Assembly (NCBI GenBank): GCA_022393335.1
Contig: JAJEKB010020775.1
Span: 554,011-618,010, forward strand
Direction of reading: 5' to 3'
From: Macrotrachela quadricornifera
Lineage: Eukaryota; Rotifera; Eurotatoria; Philodinida; Philodinidae
DNA: 64,000 nt
Positions 35,579 to 47,371 of the stretch are shown here, piece by piece. Position 1 is the stretch's first letter, and each line of letters begins with the position of its first letter. The notes under the pieces are model-generated. The model had not been told where the DNA came from, did no database searches, and saw only the letters and a program-made list of their open reading frames with translations. The translations under genes were made by a program, and so were the position numbers.

Positions 35579-37918
35579 CTATATAATTACGATTTGTTTT
35601 ACTAAATCAAGATTCTTTCTCCATTTTATAAGACGACGATGATCTGATGGTAGTGAATGTTTCCCAATATCCACTGCGCGTTCATAATACAAATATGCTT
35701 TTGAGTATTCACCCATGTTATTATACAACAGACCGATGTTATTGTAGGTCAAAGCCAAATCAGGATGATTTGAAGGAAGTGAGGTTTTGCTGATTTCAAG
35801 GGCTTTTTCGTAATACACAAGTGCTTTCGAATATTCACCCATGTTGGTATATACTAAACCGATGTTATCGTAGGACGCTGCCAAACTAGGATGATTAGAA
35901 GAAAGTGATTGTTGTTTAATTTCTAGGGCTTTTTCATAATACGAAAGCGCTCTGGAGTATTCACCCATGTTGTTATATACCAATCCGATATTGTTGTAGA
36001 TCGAACCTAACCCAGAGTGATTCGAAGGAAGTGATTTTTGTTTAATTTCAAGAGCTTTTTCATAAGATGCAAGTGCTTTTGAGTATTCACTCATGTTGTC
36101 ATACACTAAACCAATGTTGTTATAGGTCGAAGCCAAATCAGGATGATACGAAGGAAGGGATTTTTGTCGAATTTCGAGAGCTTTTTCGTAATATGAAATT
36201 GCTTTCGAGTATTCGCCCATGTTATCATATATCAAACCAATATTGTTATATGACATAGCCAAACTAGGATGAGTTGAAGGAAGTGATTGTTGTCGAATTT
36301 TAAGAGTCTTTTTGTAATAAGAAAGTGCTTTAAAGTATTCACCCATATTATAATACACATTACCGATGTTGTTGTAAAACGCAGCCACACCAGGATGATT
36401 TGAAGAAAGTCTTTTACAGATTTCAAATGATTTTTTGTAGAACATTTTTGCTTCTTTATATTCTCCTTGGTTACGTTTAGCCATTCCAAGTTGATTGTAA
36501 ATATTTCCTTTCTCTCTTTCACTAATTGTTTGATTAAGCAGAACTTCGTAAATTTCCTGAGCCTTTTTCGTTTGACCCATTTTAAAAAGCAACTCACCAA
36601 GTCGAGCCCATCCCGTTGATCTTTCAATTTCTTGTCGTATGCAATCAGTAAGTATACGAAGATCTTTGTCATTATCACTGGTAAGGGTCAAATCCACTTG
36701 AAAGAGATGAATATTACCACTCAATGGCTTGATATCACAGATACGAAATATAGTATGCATTGAGAAGAGGACTTCATTTTCTGCTGGAAAATAGCTTATA
36801 CCATCAATAAAGGCGAATGGAGTAGTTGATTGAGATGGATTGATAGTCATGACAAAAAGTATTCCTACCAGATCTGGATTATTCTGATTGCTTTCAGCGA
36901 AGAATAGAGAAACATTACGATCTTTACTGGTAGATAAAAAGTTGTTGAAAGAGAGAAGACTACCTTTGCTATTCTTCAATTGATCAAAATCTATCCTCGA
37001 TAAACCTTGACCACGAAAAACGGTGAAGGAGATGTCACTATGATGAACGAGAAATTGTTCTTGATGCAATTGTTCGATTTGTCGATGAAGATCATTGATG
37101 AAAAAGCCCATTTTAATTATAATATCTCCATCCATTGTTCGAATGCCACGATTGATCATTGAATATAAGAAGCACTCGCATGTATACCACCAAATCGGTG
37201 TTTTTTGATGATATTTTCGTTCGAATTCTTTAATATTGTCGACTTTTTTCTTATTGTCAGCGAAGACATCTTTGCAATATTTAATAAATTCTTTAATATG
37301 ATCTCCTTCAAATTTGATAGTTAATAAGATTTCTTTGAGTATTTGTGTGTACATAAATGTTGGATCTAATTGATCGAAATTTTTATTCGATATATCACTA
37401 TTAGTATTCATAATGCTTATGGAAACAGAATTGTGCTCACATCGTTGAGCTACTTTTTGGAGACCGTCACAGACCAATGTAATTTCTGTGAATACGCCCC
37501 AAATTTTTGACCATTCTTTTGCCCACTGTTCATGATACTGTTTGTTATCACAAAAAATAAAAATTGAATCCAGTTGGGACGTATTATGGATACGAGGCAA
37601 AATATGTTGACAAAATGAACCAGATATAATCATATATACCTTTTCATTGCTGTTATCTTCAAGAAATTGAATACATTGGTTATCATCTCTAAATATATTG
37701 ATGTTGTTTACCACTTGACGTAGTTGCATCACTGTATTACGACAATCTGCATTATTTTCTTCATCAATGCTGCTGTCCAACCAAATGAGAAGAACATTTT
37801 GTACCATTTTCATGTTGATCTGTTGACGTGCGGCTGTATCGTTTGAAACAATAGTTGTTTGATCTGTTTTTTGTACATCATTAAGTTTGTCAGTCTTCGT
37901 TAATTCTTGCTTGCTCAT
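35579..37918 (-). CDS. ART-type ADP-ribosyltransferase fused to kinesin-light-chain-like TPRs
   Basis: A single 779-residue exon starting at the first ATG. Residues about 40-170 form an alpha/beta domain (VLLIWLDSS, KVYMIISGSF, DSIFIFC) that recurs ahead of ART domains in bdelloid proteins from memory; its role is unknown. Residues about 225-400 are an arginine-type mono-ADP-ribosyltransferase. The R-S-E triad is present: R302 in VFRGQG, S329-T-S331 in NNFLSTS, and E380-N-E382 in PAENEVLF. The ExE form predicts transfer of ADP-ribose from NAD+ to arginine. Residues about 434-765 are eight TPRs, six of them 42 residues long with YNNIGxxYxNMGEYSKAxxYYEKAL, like kinesin light chain repeats, probably binding a protein target. 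There is no signal peptide, so it is likely intracellular. This architecture is a known bdelloid expansion; the target is not known. Confidence 0.9.
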   Translation of the reverse strand: MSKQELTKTDKLNDVQKTDQTTIVSNDTAARQQINMKMVQNVLLIWLDSSIDEENNADCRNTVMQLRQVVNNINIFRDDNQCIQFLEDNSNEKVYMIISGSFCQHILPRIHNTSQLDSIFIFCDNKQYHEQWAKEWSKIWGVFTEITLVCDGLQKVAQRCEHNSVSISIMNTNSDISNKNFDQLDPTFMYTQILKEILLTIKFEGDHIKEFIKYCKDVFADNKKKVDNIKEFERKYHQKTPIWWYTCECFLYSMINRGIRTMDGDIIIKMGFFINDLHRQIEQLHQEQFLVHHSDISFTVFRGQGLSRIDFDQLKNSKGSLLSFNNFLSTSKDRNVSLFFAESNQNNPDLVGILFVMTINPSQSTTPFAFIDGISYFPAENEVLFSMHTIFRICDIKPLSGNIHLFQVDLTLTSDNDKDLRILTDCIRQEIERSTGWARLGELLFKMGQTKKAQEIYEVLLNQTISEREKGNIYNQLGMAKRNQGEYKEAKMFYKKSFEICKRLSSNHPGVAAFYNNIGNVYYNMGEYFKALSYYKKTLKIRQQSLPSTHPSLAMSYNNIGLIYDNMGEYSKAISYYEKALEIRQKSLPSYHPDLASTYNNIGLVYDNMSEYSKALASYEKALEIKQKSLPSNHSGLGSIYNNIGLVYNNMGEYSRALSYYEKALEIKQQSLSSNHPSLAASYDNIGLVYTNMGEYSKALVYYEKALEISKTSLPSNHPDLALTYNNIGLLYNNMGEYSKAYLYYERAVDIGKHSLPSDHRRLIKWRKNLDLVKQIVII
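35640..36440. repeat. 126-bp tandem repeats encoding the TPRs
   Basis: Six near-identical 126-bp units are visible, with the TTCACCCATGTT word recurring every 126 bases. The DNA similarity is high enough to allow unequal exchange or assembly collapse, so the copy number may differ between alleles. Confidence 0.85.
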
Positions 37919-40899
37919 TATTTTGATATGTGATTTTTTTCCTATTTAAAAAAAAAACTAGTGACAGTACAATTTAAAGTGTCATCTTTTATAGAGTATC
38001 TACTTCTTTGTTACATTTTATCTTTTTTTCCTTCTCTTTCTGATTATATTTATTTTATCGTTCTGTTATTATAAGGCACAACCTTTTTTACGCTTATTGT
38101 GAAATATATACTGTTATAAAAAAAACTACGCAGTTGGGTTAATAATAAATTAAGAACAAAATATAGAATAGTTTCAGAAAGAATTGATGATTCTCGAAAA
38201 CTTAGTTATGAAATAAGTGATTTTGAAGGAACATGTATTTAACAACATAAAAATATTCCGGATGTTTTTTTGTATAATTTTTTTTGTATTTACTTACAGG
38301 TTATATGTGATTGCTATGCAATATGGCCGAGTAACGCACAAAGTAGTACAACATAAAAAAAATACATTCGTAAAAGAACGAAAAAAAAAATAGTAAAAAT
38401 CGTTGCATGTTCTCTTTCTCGTAGAGAAGAGTCTAGTAAGAATAAATTGTTTGCTTGATTGCTTGCTTGTATGTCCGCAGTTCAGTAGTTGGTCCAAGAA
38501 TAAGGTGAAAGTAAAAGGGATTAATTTTCAGAAAACTAGACCAAAGAGTAATCGAGGATAGAGAATTCAAATCTGAGGTTAGTTTTAATTAATTATTAAT
38601 TGTTCAATTATTATTATTTTTCTATAAAAGATCACCAAACATAAACAGGAGTAAGGTGTGTGCATTTGAAGTTAGTTTTTATTACTTAACTATTAATTAA
38701 TCAAAATAAACAGTATGCTGGTAGGTCAAAACTAGCATTTCTACAAAAAAGAGCTGAAAAGAAATCAACAATATCGCCGAAAAAACGTTCCGATGTGCAT
38801 CATTTTCTACTGTATTAATTGTAAATGTTGTGATGACGTATGAATCCTTAAGGGAGAGAATGATGTCACCTGAAAGGTTAGTGTCTTTAAATGAGAGTTG
38901 TTTATTGAAGTTTTTTTTGAATTGATAGCTAAATCAAAACTGTTCTATCTAAATAACTATACACTTATGAATGTAACAGTAGATAAAAAGCTACCACCCA
39001 AGCAAACCTAAATAAACCAGCGATAGATGTGGCTAGTGGTCGAATCTTGAAAAACATTTTTGTTCAAAACTCGCCAGAATTCCGACTATTTGAAGTAAGA
39101 AGACTTATGAGAAAGAGATTTTCGATTACTCAATATGATTTCTATCAACTGAAGGTTATTAGAAAATGAAGTGTTCGTTGAAAACGAATTTATCAAAAAA
39201 TTTGTTTTGATCGCTTGTTGTAGTTTTGATTACGGTATACTTCTTCGAAATTTAATTTTCGAATGAGTTTCCATTTATATTTCAATGTCTTCAAAGAATT
39301 TTTGTTTAGTACATAATTTTACAGTTTTCTACTTTGAACAACATTATTCATCAACTATAATTAGGACCATGAAAGAATATGTTCACATTCACGAAGAAAA
39401 GATACTCATAATGAATTTTAGTTTTTGATGATGTCATACATTCTGAGTTCTTCAAAACATTCTAATCTTCGATAATTTGTTTGCAAAGAATTAACCAATC
39501 AACAAGATAAATTTTAATAATCAGCCTGTTTTACAGTTCTCGAATTTATCGAAATCGTTGAATGAGGCTTATTATTATTCTACATAGTGTCAGTATTTCT
39601 TTTATCATTATTTTAAATATATTCTTATTAATTACAAAATATTTTAGTTTATATTTTAGCATAGATCTAAGTCTTTTATTTAATATAAGAAAATTTATAT
39701 TAATTTGATCTATCCAGGCCAATCGAAATTCATCAGATATGAATGCGTCGAGGACATTAAACTTCCAGATCGAACCCTCAGATTGTCACTCCTCAGTAGA
39801 ATCAGAGATTGGCGATAGGTAAGTAATTATTAGTTCTATCAATCTCTCGACAGGCCCAGATCAACACCTCGAAATAACCATCGAATGGCAACTTGGGTTT
39901 GTTTATTATTTTAAAGGTCATTTCTTCTTTCAGATGACACTAGAAATAGAATTGGTGCAGAAACATAAATTTAGTTAGAAAAAATATCTCATCGGGTTCT
40001 TTAGATTGCCTATTCAATACATTAATTCTTTGGGGACGGTTGGCTTCTTCTGTGGCCATGGTGATTCTCTGGTATTTGGAAACATAAAGATTCTTATATG
40101 AGGTTAGTTTTTGTTAAATCATTTATTAGAGATCTTTGGTACAGTTTAGATTATAATTAGATTATTTTTTCCGATCATCAATAATGAATAATACATAAAA
40201 CACAGTTAATTTTCAGCGAAAATTTTGCTAGTCTAAAATCCTGCACGAAACGTTCCTGTCTCTATAGGAATATGGGAAGTTGGTTTTACGTATGTTGAAC
40301 TGTATCGCACTTTGAAAAATTTTCTGAAGACGCGTTTTCATAAAAATGTTTTGATAGAATAGAAATCCAAATTGATTTATAATGAAATACACAAAAAAAG
40401 AACTCTTTTGTCCGAAAAAAATTCAAAATATGTGGATGCCAAAATTTTTCCGTTACTGAGAGTATCTAAAGTGATTAATACAACAAAATATATTTGTTCT
40501 CAATTACTGAAATGTGGCAGGCTATCTTTTACTATCCTCTTCTTAAGTGTTACCAAAATATGATCTCTTATTAATGTACGTTTTTTACAATGCGATGGTT
40601 TCTGTTGTTGATCAGATAGAATGCTCATGTTTGGTTTAAATGATTACTATCACCGAGAAAATAACAAATTTAAAATGTGATCCTTCTATGGCGCGCTTAG
40701 ACAGAGATATTCGACTTTTAAGCTATGCATTATTTTGGTATAGAAGCATAAAAGTAAGTTTCTTCTGAAGTTTAATAATATCAAATGGAAAAATATCGAT
40801 TGTTATATATAAGAACTAGCATTCATCTATATTTTGAATCGTTTATTTTTTTTGCTGAATTGAATAATAAATAAATACAATAATAGAAACGAAAAATTA
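37919..40899. other. Intergenic
   Basis: No supported gene. An exon-like island at about 39720-40110 is described in the findings. TTTATT at 40842-40847 may be the polyadenylation signal of the NmrA-like gene. Confidence 0.45.
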
Positions 40900-41814
40900 T
40901 TATTGAGTAGATTTTTGTCGTTGTACAGCTTCTTTAACAATTTGTTCTATGGGTATTGTTGGTATTTCTAACTCTTTATTGCTTGTCCGACCATCAAATA
41001 AAAATGCTTTATGATCACCATAGATAAAACTTCTTAAAGAATCGACAAAAGCTTCGGCAGTTTTTCCTTGTGCTAATTCTTCAGTTGCATTTTTATAAGC
41101 ATCTTTTGTAGAGACATATTTTACTGTCCATTTACTTTCTGTTTCTTTTTCAAAATAAGCTAAAGCTTCTTGTTGTGAAAATGTTGTATTTGCTATAAAT
41201 ATTCGTTTATTTAAAGTTATTTCTGGATGATGAAGAATAGCAACAACAGCTTTAGCAATATATGGAAGAGTTGTACCAGATTGACGTCTCTTTCCTTCAT
41301 CATAAATAGTTACTGTACGATTAGCAATATCAAAACCAGTAAATCCATTATCAAAACTCCAATCAAGAAATATACCAGGCGAAATAAATGTATAAGCAAT
41401 ACGAGATTGATTATTTTTAAGGAATTTAATAACAACTGGTTTAGAAGCTAAAACTGGTATAGTTTCTATAACTGGATCATCATAATCACCACCAAATTCA
41501 GATGGAATAATCCATTTAACATTTGCATCAATTGCAGCTTCAACTAAAGTTATACCAAAATTTGCATCAATAGCTTTACCACCAACAGCTGAAATAACAA
41601 CATCTTGACCAATAAGAGCTTTTGTTAATGCATTTTTATCTGAATAATCAACTTTAATGACTTTAACATTGGATGGAAATTTTGCATTTGAATTAGCACG
41701 AGAAAGAACACTAACATTAAAGGCAGGATCATCAAGAAGTGCAGGAAGAATATGTTTACCAGTATCACCAGTACCACCAATTAATAAAACGTTTTTATAA
41801 ATATTTGAAGACAT
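40900..41814 (-). CDS. NmrA-like / isoflavone-reductase-like NAD(P)-binding protein
   Basis: An intronless frame of 304 residues starting at the first ATG. The N-terminus is a Rossmann fold with GGTGDTG at 13-19, the NAD(P) loop of atypical short-chain reductases. PSEFGG at 104-109 and K125 nearby match the PCBER/isoflavone-reductase subgroup, where that lysine is catalytic; here its role is inferred. SPGIFLDW and the later TLPYIAKAV segments are typical of fungal NmrA-family proteins. It could be a reductase of aromatic or quinone-like substrates or a redox sensor of the NmrA kind. It has no signal peptide, so it is cytosolic. The short intron-free gene and fungal look suggest horizontal origin. 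Frame and length are intact, so it is probably functional. Confidence 0.85.
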   Translation of the reverse strand: MSSNIYKNVLLIGGTGDTGKHILPALLDDPAFNVSVLSRANSNAKFPSNVKVIKVDYSDKNALTKALIGQDVVISAVGGKAIDANFGITLVEAAIDANVKWIIPSEFGGDYDDPVIETIPVLASKPVVIKFLKNNQSRIAYTFISPGIFLDWSFDNGFTGFDIANRTVTIYDEGKRRQSGTTLPYIAKAVVAILHHPEITLNKRIFIANTTFSQQEALAYFEKETESKWTVKYVSTKDAYKNATEELAQGKTAEAFVDSLRSFIYGDHKAFLFDGRTSNKELEIPTIPIEQIVKEAVQRQKSTQ

Positions 41815-42984
41815 GTTAATTACTACTTAGTTAAGTAAATATGAATATGAAAAGAAAATTTATCTAACAATTATTTATACGGTGTATTTTGGACTTGTAA
41901 CGATGATAAAGCTTTTTTTTCTTTTCTTTTGCTAGCTACGAATGTATTGGTGCATACAGTATTATGCAGTGTCACATGTACAACACCATGATGATGAAGG
42001 GAAAAGTAAAAGAACGATCATATGATAAAAAAACATCACTTCAATCAAACGTAAAGTGATATAAACGATTATATTATAATATTTTTTGTCTATTTGTGAT
42101 GTGAGGACAATGCATATTAGCATGGCACATGTTTTGATCTTGCTCAAGAATCTTATCAAATGATTTAACAATCTAAATGGAAATGAAAATCCAAATTTAT
42201 TAGAATGCACGTTCGTAGATGGCATTGTACGTAGAGTGATAAATAACGATAGTCTTAAGTTCAAACATGAAGACTAGAGCGGATCATCGTAGTTTTGATT
42301 TAATAATGGCGAGTTTGATGACATCAATTGGTAAGGATTGCTCGTGTTATTTCATTATCAATATAACTCAATCAAAGAAAATGAATGACAAAAAACTGTC
42401 GATTGTAAAAGAAAATAGAATTTCACTCTTGGTATGTATGACTTGATATAAAGGGTGAGCAAAAGTGTTTTTTTTCAGGAACATAATACTATAGTTTCAA
42501 ATAGTATACATAACTAATTTTATACAAAATCAAAGCAGGTCGAAAATGGAATTATTTGATACTAAATTGTTCGAATTATAAAAACTTTTTGATGTCAAAC
42601 TCACGCAATTTCATATCTTTTTTGCCTACAAAACTAAGGTGTCAACGATTAAACAATGGGTTTCAGTATTTTCTTTTCATACGTTTACATGATTCAATGA
42701 AGCTCGTTGATCTCTACAAAGCCATATATATTGAAAATTATTTAAGCCATTTTTCTGAAATAAAAAAAATTAAAAAACTGCTTGAGAAATAGTAAACAAT
42801 AGTGAAAACTTCATAATTTTCACTAACAGTGATGTTTCGAGATCTCATCACTAAACGCAGTTTTCAGACTGTGTCTAGCAGTTATATTTCAAGACGTCTC
42901 TGTCATTAAAACTAATGGAAAAAAGCTGTTTTTATTAAAAAAATCCAGTAGTGGGCAGATTTTCAAAAAGGGAAATTTCTTTCT
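41815..42984. other. Intergenic
   Basis: Promoter side of the NmrA-like gene and AT-rich sequence. No other gene is supported. Confidence 0.45.
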
Positions 42985-44283
42985 TAAAACGCAGTTTCAA
43001 ATACATCCAATACTATCACAGCTCAAGTGTTAATTATTGGTGGTGGAATATCAGGCTTAGAAACTACTTGGTTGTTACAGAAACACGGGATCAAAACTTT
43101 GATTCGATACGATCAAAATATGGTCATGTATTTGACATGGATGCAAGTTTTATTTAAGGTATTCATGGTTGAATTCCATCGGGTTTATTAACAAATCTAA
43201 TGTGGGATCTCACTCAGGAAGCTAAGATTCGCACTCGCACCACAGAACAGAAATATTTCCTTAGATCTTATGAAGTCGACGATAGTATGTTAACTATTCA
43301 GAATTGATATCATGAGCACATGATTTTTGCACGAGTAGAAACTATAATATCATTAACAAGTATTTCCCTGGGATACTATGCTAACCTATTTGCAAACAAA
43401 AAAAATTTACTGAAAAGCAACAAACTGCATTTTGTCATCGCAGGCGTAGAAGGAACGGAATTAGATGAAACTGGTGCTAAAGGCTATTTTGATATCACTT
43501 CCTCACATTATGGTAAGGAACATATCTTTTCTGAAACAGTTTTTATGACAGTTACCGACTATTTGACGAAAGATGCTACTGATATTCGATTAGAACAAAT
43601 TGTAACAAAAATTACATATAACGAGAATTTAGTTGAAGTATCTACTAGAAATGGGCAAATCTACCAAGCAGAATTTGTTCTTGTAACAGTCCTATTAGGA
43701 GTGTTGAAATCAAACCAAATCGAAGTTTACTCCTCGACTTCTACAATGGAAGTTAGACGCCATCGATCGAACAGGATTTGGCAATTATGAAAAAGTCTTC
43801 TTATTAAGGGATCGACCTTAGTGGAGTTCTTCGAATTTTTATTTCATGCAGATTCCATCTCAGCCAACTGATTTCAGATATTGGAATAGTTCAGATAAAT
43901 GGAATGATAAACCGGCTATTGTATGCATTTTTAGTGGTAAAGCAGTATCTCGATTAAAATCGAAACAAGATCAAGATCAATTAGTGAAATAAATTCGAAT
44001 GACATTGCAAAAATTGTTTCCGAATATAACTATTCCTCCTCATGTTGACAGCTACATAACTAATTGGAATCAAGATTTATTCTCTTTCGGATCATATTCG
44101 TATATTTCATTCAAACAAAAGTACGAAGATCCTCTTTACTTGGCTGGACCGATTAACAATCGTCTCTTGCTTGTTGGTGAAGTCACAAATACTGATACCT
44201 ATGGATATACCCATGGTGCTCTGTTCAGTGCACGACCAGAAGTTACTCGATTTTTATTTGTTTACGATTTATTACCCGAATAG
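42985..44283 (+). pseudogene. Flavin amine oxidase (polyamine/monoamine oxidase family) pseudogene
   Basis: The FAD-binding start AQVLIIGGGISGLETTWLL is clear at about 43022-43078. The conserved Asp/Ser entry region follows in shifted frames (FDMDASFI, then a stop, then GIHG). A mid-region runs from SSHYGKEHIFSE through IRLEQIVTKITYNENLVEV to VLLGVLKSNQIE. A frameshift near 43750 and stops near 43818 and 43990 interrupt it. The C-terminal substrate/FAD part SFGSYSYISF, LLLVGEVTNT and YTHGALFSA is well kept to 44283. Intact relatives oxidise polyamines or biogenic amines with release of H2O2. At least four breaks make a product unlikely. The absence of visible introns suggests a gene gained without introns or copied from RNA. 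Confidence 0.8.
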
Positions 44284-46350
44284 AACATAACTACTTCTCA
44301 ATCGACATTAGTTCTTCCAATAAAAGTATTCATTATTATAAATTTTATCTGGCTTCAACTTTGTTTTTGAATTTCATAAAGTTATGCATATATAACTTTA
44401 CATGATTTCATTAAGCGAAAGAACTATGTTTTCGATGCATCTTTTTATCAACTTGATCTGGATGTTTAAGATTCTTTTCACTCAACTGAGTGATACATAT
44501 ATTGATGCCATTTACAATGTTCTAAGTGGAATCTGTGGACTGACCACAATTTTGTTTATTGTGAGACATTGCACATTATAAATGATCTAAGTAAGTTTTC
44601 GTTCTTTTCTTTTTACTTTAGCATGTTCGAGAAAATATCTAAAGAGTTGTTTAATGGAAACAACAAATCACTTTTTGACAAATGGAATAGGAATCAGTTT
44701 GGAATAAAGGTTATCAAAACTTGTTTGCATTTATGATGTATTGATTTTCACAGCAGTATATATACCGATTTACGCATATTGATCATATTTGAAAGATCTC
44801 GTCAGTATCATTAGAAATTTTTTAATTTACAAGCGGCGTTATCAGTGGGAAGCAGAGATAGAATCGGTTATGATTTGTATGAAGAAAATATTTCTTGAAA
44901 AGAGTTTCAAAATAATTAATATGTGATGTTATTATTCGTTTAACGAGCATTCGAAAATATTAGAATCGAACATATTTTCTGAATAAAATAATCTCTTTCA
45001 AATAGTACTGAAAGAAATAATCTAAGTATAAAGTGAATCAAGGTTAGTGCTTTAGGAAAAAATATAGACAGTGAATGAATTCTCAATTGTTCAATTAGGA
45101 CAACCAAAAACAATAAAGACAGTGCCAGTTTTTTATAAAATTACCGTTGAAAATTCAGTTATGTTACAACATTAGCTCAAATTTCTCTATCACATGATGT
45201 TCATACCAGAAGAGATATACGATACATAAATGGTATTGTAAACAATAAAAAACACGAAAAATCTCACTTCTTCTTGGTTTTTGTGATTCAACTATCGTTT
45301 TTTTCTTACGGATAATGTAACAGTTTACATTGCTATAAATAAAAGCTAAGCCAATTCATTCAGAAATAATTTCTACTCCCAATACTATGACAACTAGCGC
45401 TCATTCTACGAATTACTTTACCCTGTTCTGAAAGAAGATACTGTGCTTCTAATATTAAGAAAATCTTTGACTACAATTATGTAATAGTATTCAATCCTTA
45501 CTAACATGTACAATGATTAGAGTAAAAAAACTCAAATTTTCTTAGAAACTACTTGTAAAATATTCTTAAATTCAGTTTATGCACTTAAACTTGGCTTTTC
45601 ACTGTTAAATTTAGAACATCTTATTATTGATTTAAATTAATGAATATTTTTATTAAAAAAAAGTGAAGTGCTAATATTATTTAAAATGAACCAAATAAGT
45701 GATGAATACAGGAAAAAAAAGCTAATGCAATGAATTGTTTCTCGTAGGTAGATAAGAGAATATTCGAGAAACAAAAATAATAAAATATTCTAAATTAAAT
45801 TTTTCTACAGAAGCAGTTTGGGAAAGGTAGTGATATCTATATTGTAATACAATTTCTTTTGAATTTCAAATTCTTTTAGTCATATTATAAAAACTGCATA
45901 GAACTTTTACTTGACTTTCAATTTTCTAAATCTAAAAAAAAAAGCAATGATAACCAGGGAAATTCTTCGCTTCAATAAACTGCAAAATAGAAGATGTGTA
46001 AAACTTTTTAATTATGAATATATCTTTTAGTTTGTTGCACCTATTCAAGACAATTTTTTTCAATTACTACTTTGACAATTACAGCATGTTATTCTTTCTA
46101 CATATATGTATTCGCAAGAATTAACGCATTAAGTCAATAAAAAAGAAATAAATTTGTTTCAATAAATAAGAACAATAAATTATACAGATAAATAATTAAG
46201 GCTATAAGAATAAAAACAAATAATGATTACGTGCCTATTTATTTAAGCGAAAAGTTATGGCTAAATAAACACATTTTTCGTGCTTAAAGTTCTTTTTTTT
46301 TTATCACAACAGATAGTTTTTTCTCACAAGAATCAAAATTAAAAGTGAAA
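44284..46350. other. Intergenic
   Basis: No gene seen. A short hydrophobic frame near 44438-44580 has no recognisable family. Confidence 0.4.
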
Positions 46351-47371
46351 ATGTCTATATCATTAACGGATGCTGGAAAATTAATAATCATTTACGTTGG
46401 TATACCAATCTTTATTATTGGAGTATTGGGAGGACTTTTGAATACTATTGTATTTCTTAGTCTACGAACATTTCGACAAAGTTCATGTGCATTTTATTTA
46501 ACTATTATGTCAATTTTTAATATGGGCCATTTATCTACTGGACTTCTTTCACGTATTATGATTACTCTGCTAGGAGTTGATGGAACAGAAACATCGTTAT
46601 TCTATTGTAAATTTCGGCTGTATGGCTTTCAATTATGTGCATTAAATTCAGCAGCATGTTTCATATTGGCGACATTTGATCAATATTGTGCCACTTGTTC
46701 GAATCACCGTTGGCGACAGTTCTGTAATATTAAACTGGCTCGATATTTAGTAGTGTTAAATGTTATTATTTGGATTTCACATGGAATTCCATATTCAATC
46801 TATTTAAATCATGTTCAATCACCCGTCACACATACTATTCGTTGTACTAGCACAAGCCTTATTTTTACTCAATATCGTATTTATGTAGTTCTACCTGTTC
46901 TTGCAAGTTTTTTACCTGTCTCTGTTACAGCTGTAGTTGGTTTGATGGCGTATCGTAATGTACAACAATTAGCTTATCGTACAGTTCCACTTGTTCGACG
47001 TGAATTAGAAAAACAATTAACTAGTATGGTTTTAGTACAGGTTGTCGTTAATGGTATAACTCTACTACCATATCCCATTATGAATGCTATTGTAAATAGC
47101 ATAAATTTAACTACTGATTTAATTATTGGAGAAAAACTTCAGTTTGCCGTAAATGTTACTCTTGTCAATTTTTGTATATCTTTTTCAGTAAGTTTCAAAT
47201 GAATTAAATTCTATTTTTTATTTAATTATGTTATTTTAGAGTCCATTTTACATACATATTATTGTGTCTGAACGATTTCGTCGACAATTGATCTATGTAA
47301 TCTCTCAAATTCGTACTAATCAAAGAGAACAACCAAGAATGATTATTAATCAAGTAACATCAAAGATATAA
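46351..47371 (+). CDS. Rhodopsin-like GPCR with an intron in helix 7
   Basis: Exons 46351-47187 and 47240-47371, joined in phase 0 across a 52-bp intron (TCA|GTAAGT ... TTTTAG|AGT), give 322 residues. The frame is open two codons upstream, but ATG 46351 is the first Met. Helix 1 has GVLGGLLN. The conserved cysteine is C86. The DRY site is DQY at 110-112, and helix 7 is SPFYIHI directly after the splice. The loop-3 segment VPLVRRELEKQL is nearly identical in the receptor at 59.1 kb. It is a plasma-membrane receptor with unknown ligand. Arg to Gln in DRY may alter basal activity. The same exon structure and similar sequence make this a recent paralogue of the 59.1-kb gene. Confidence 0.85.
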
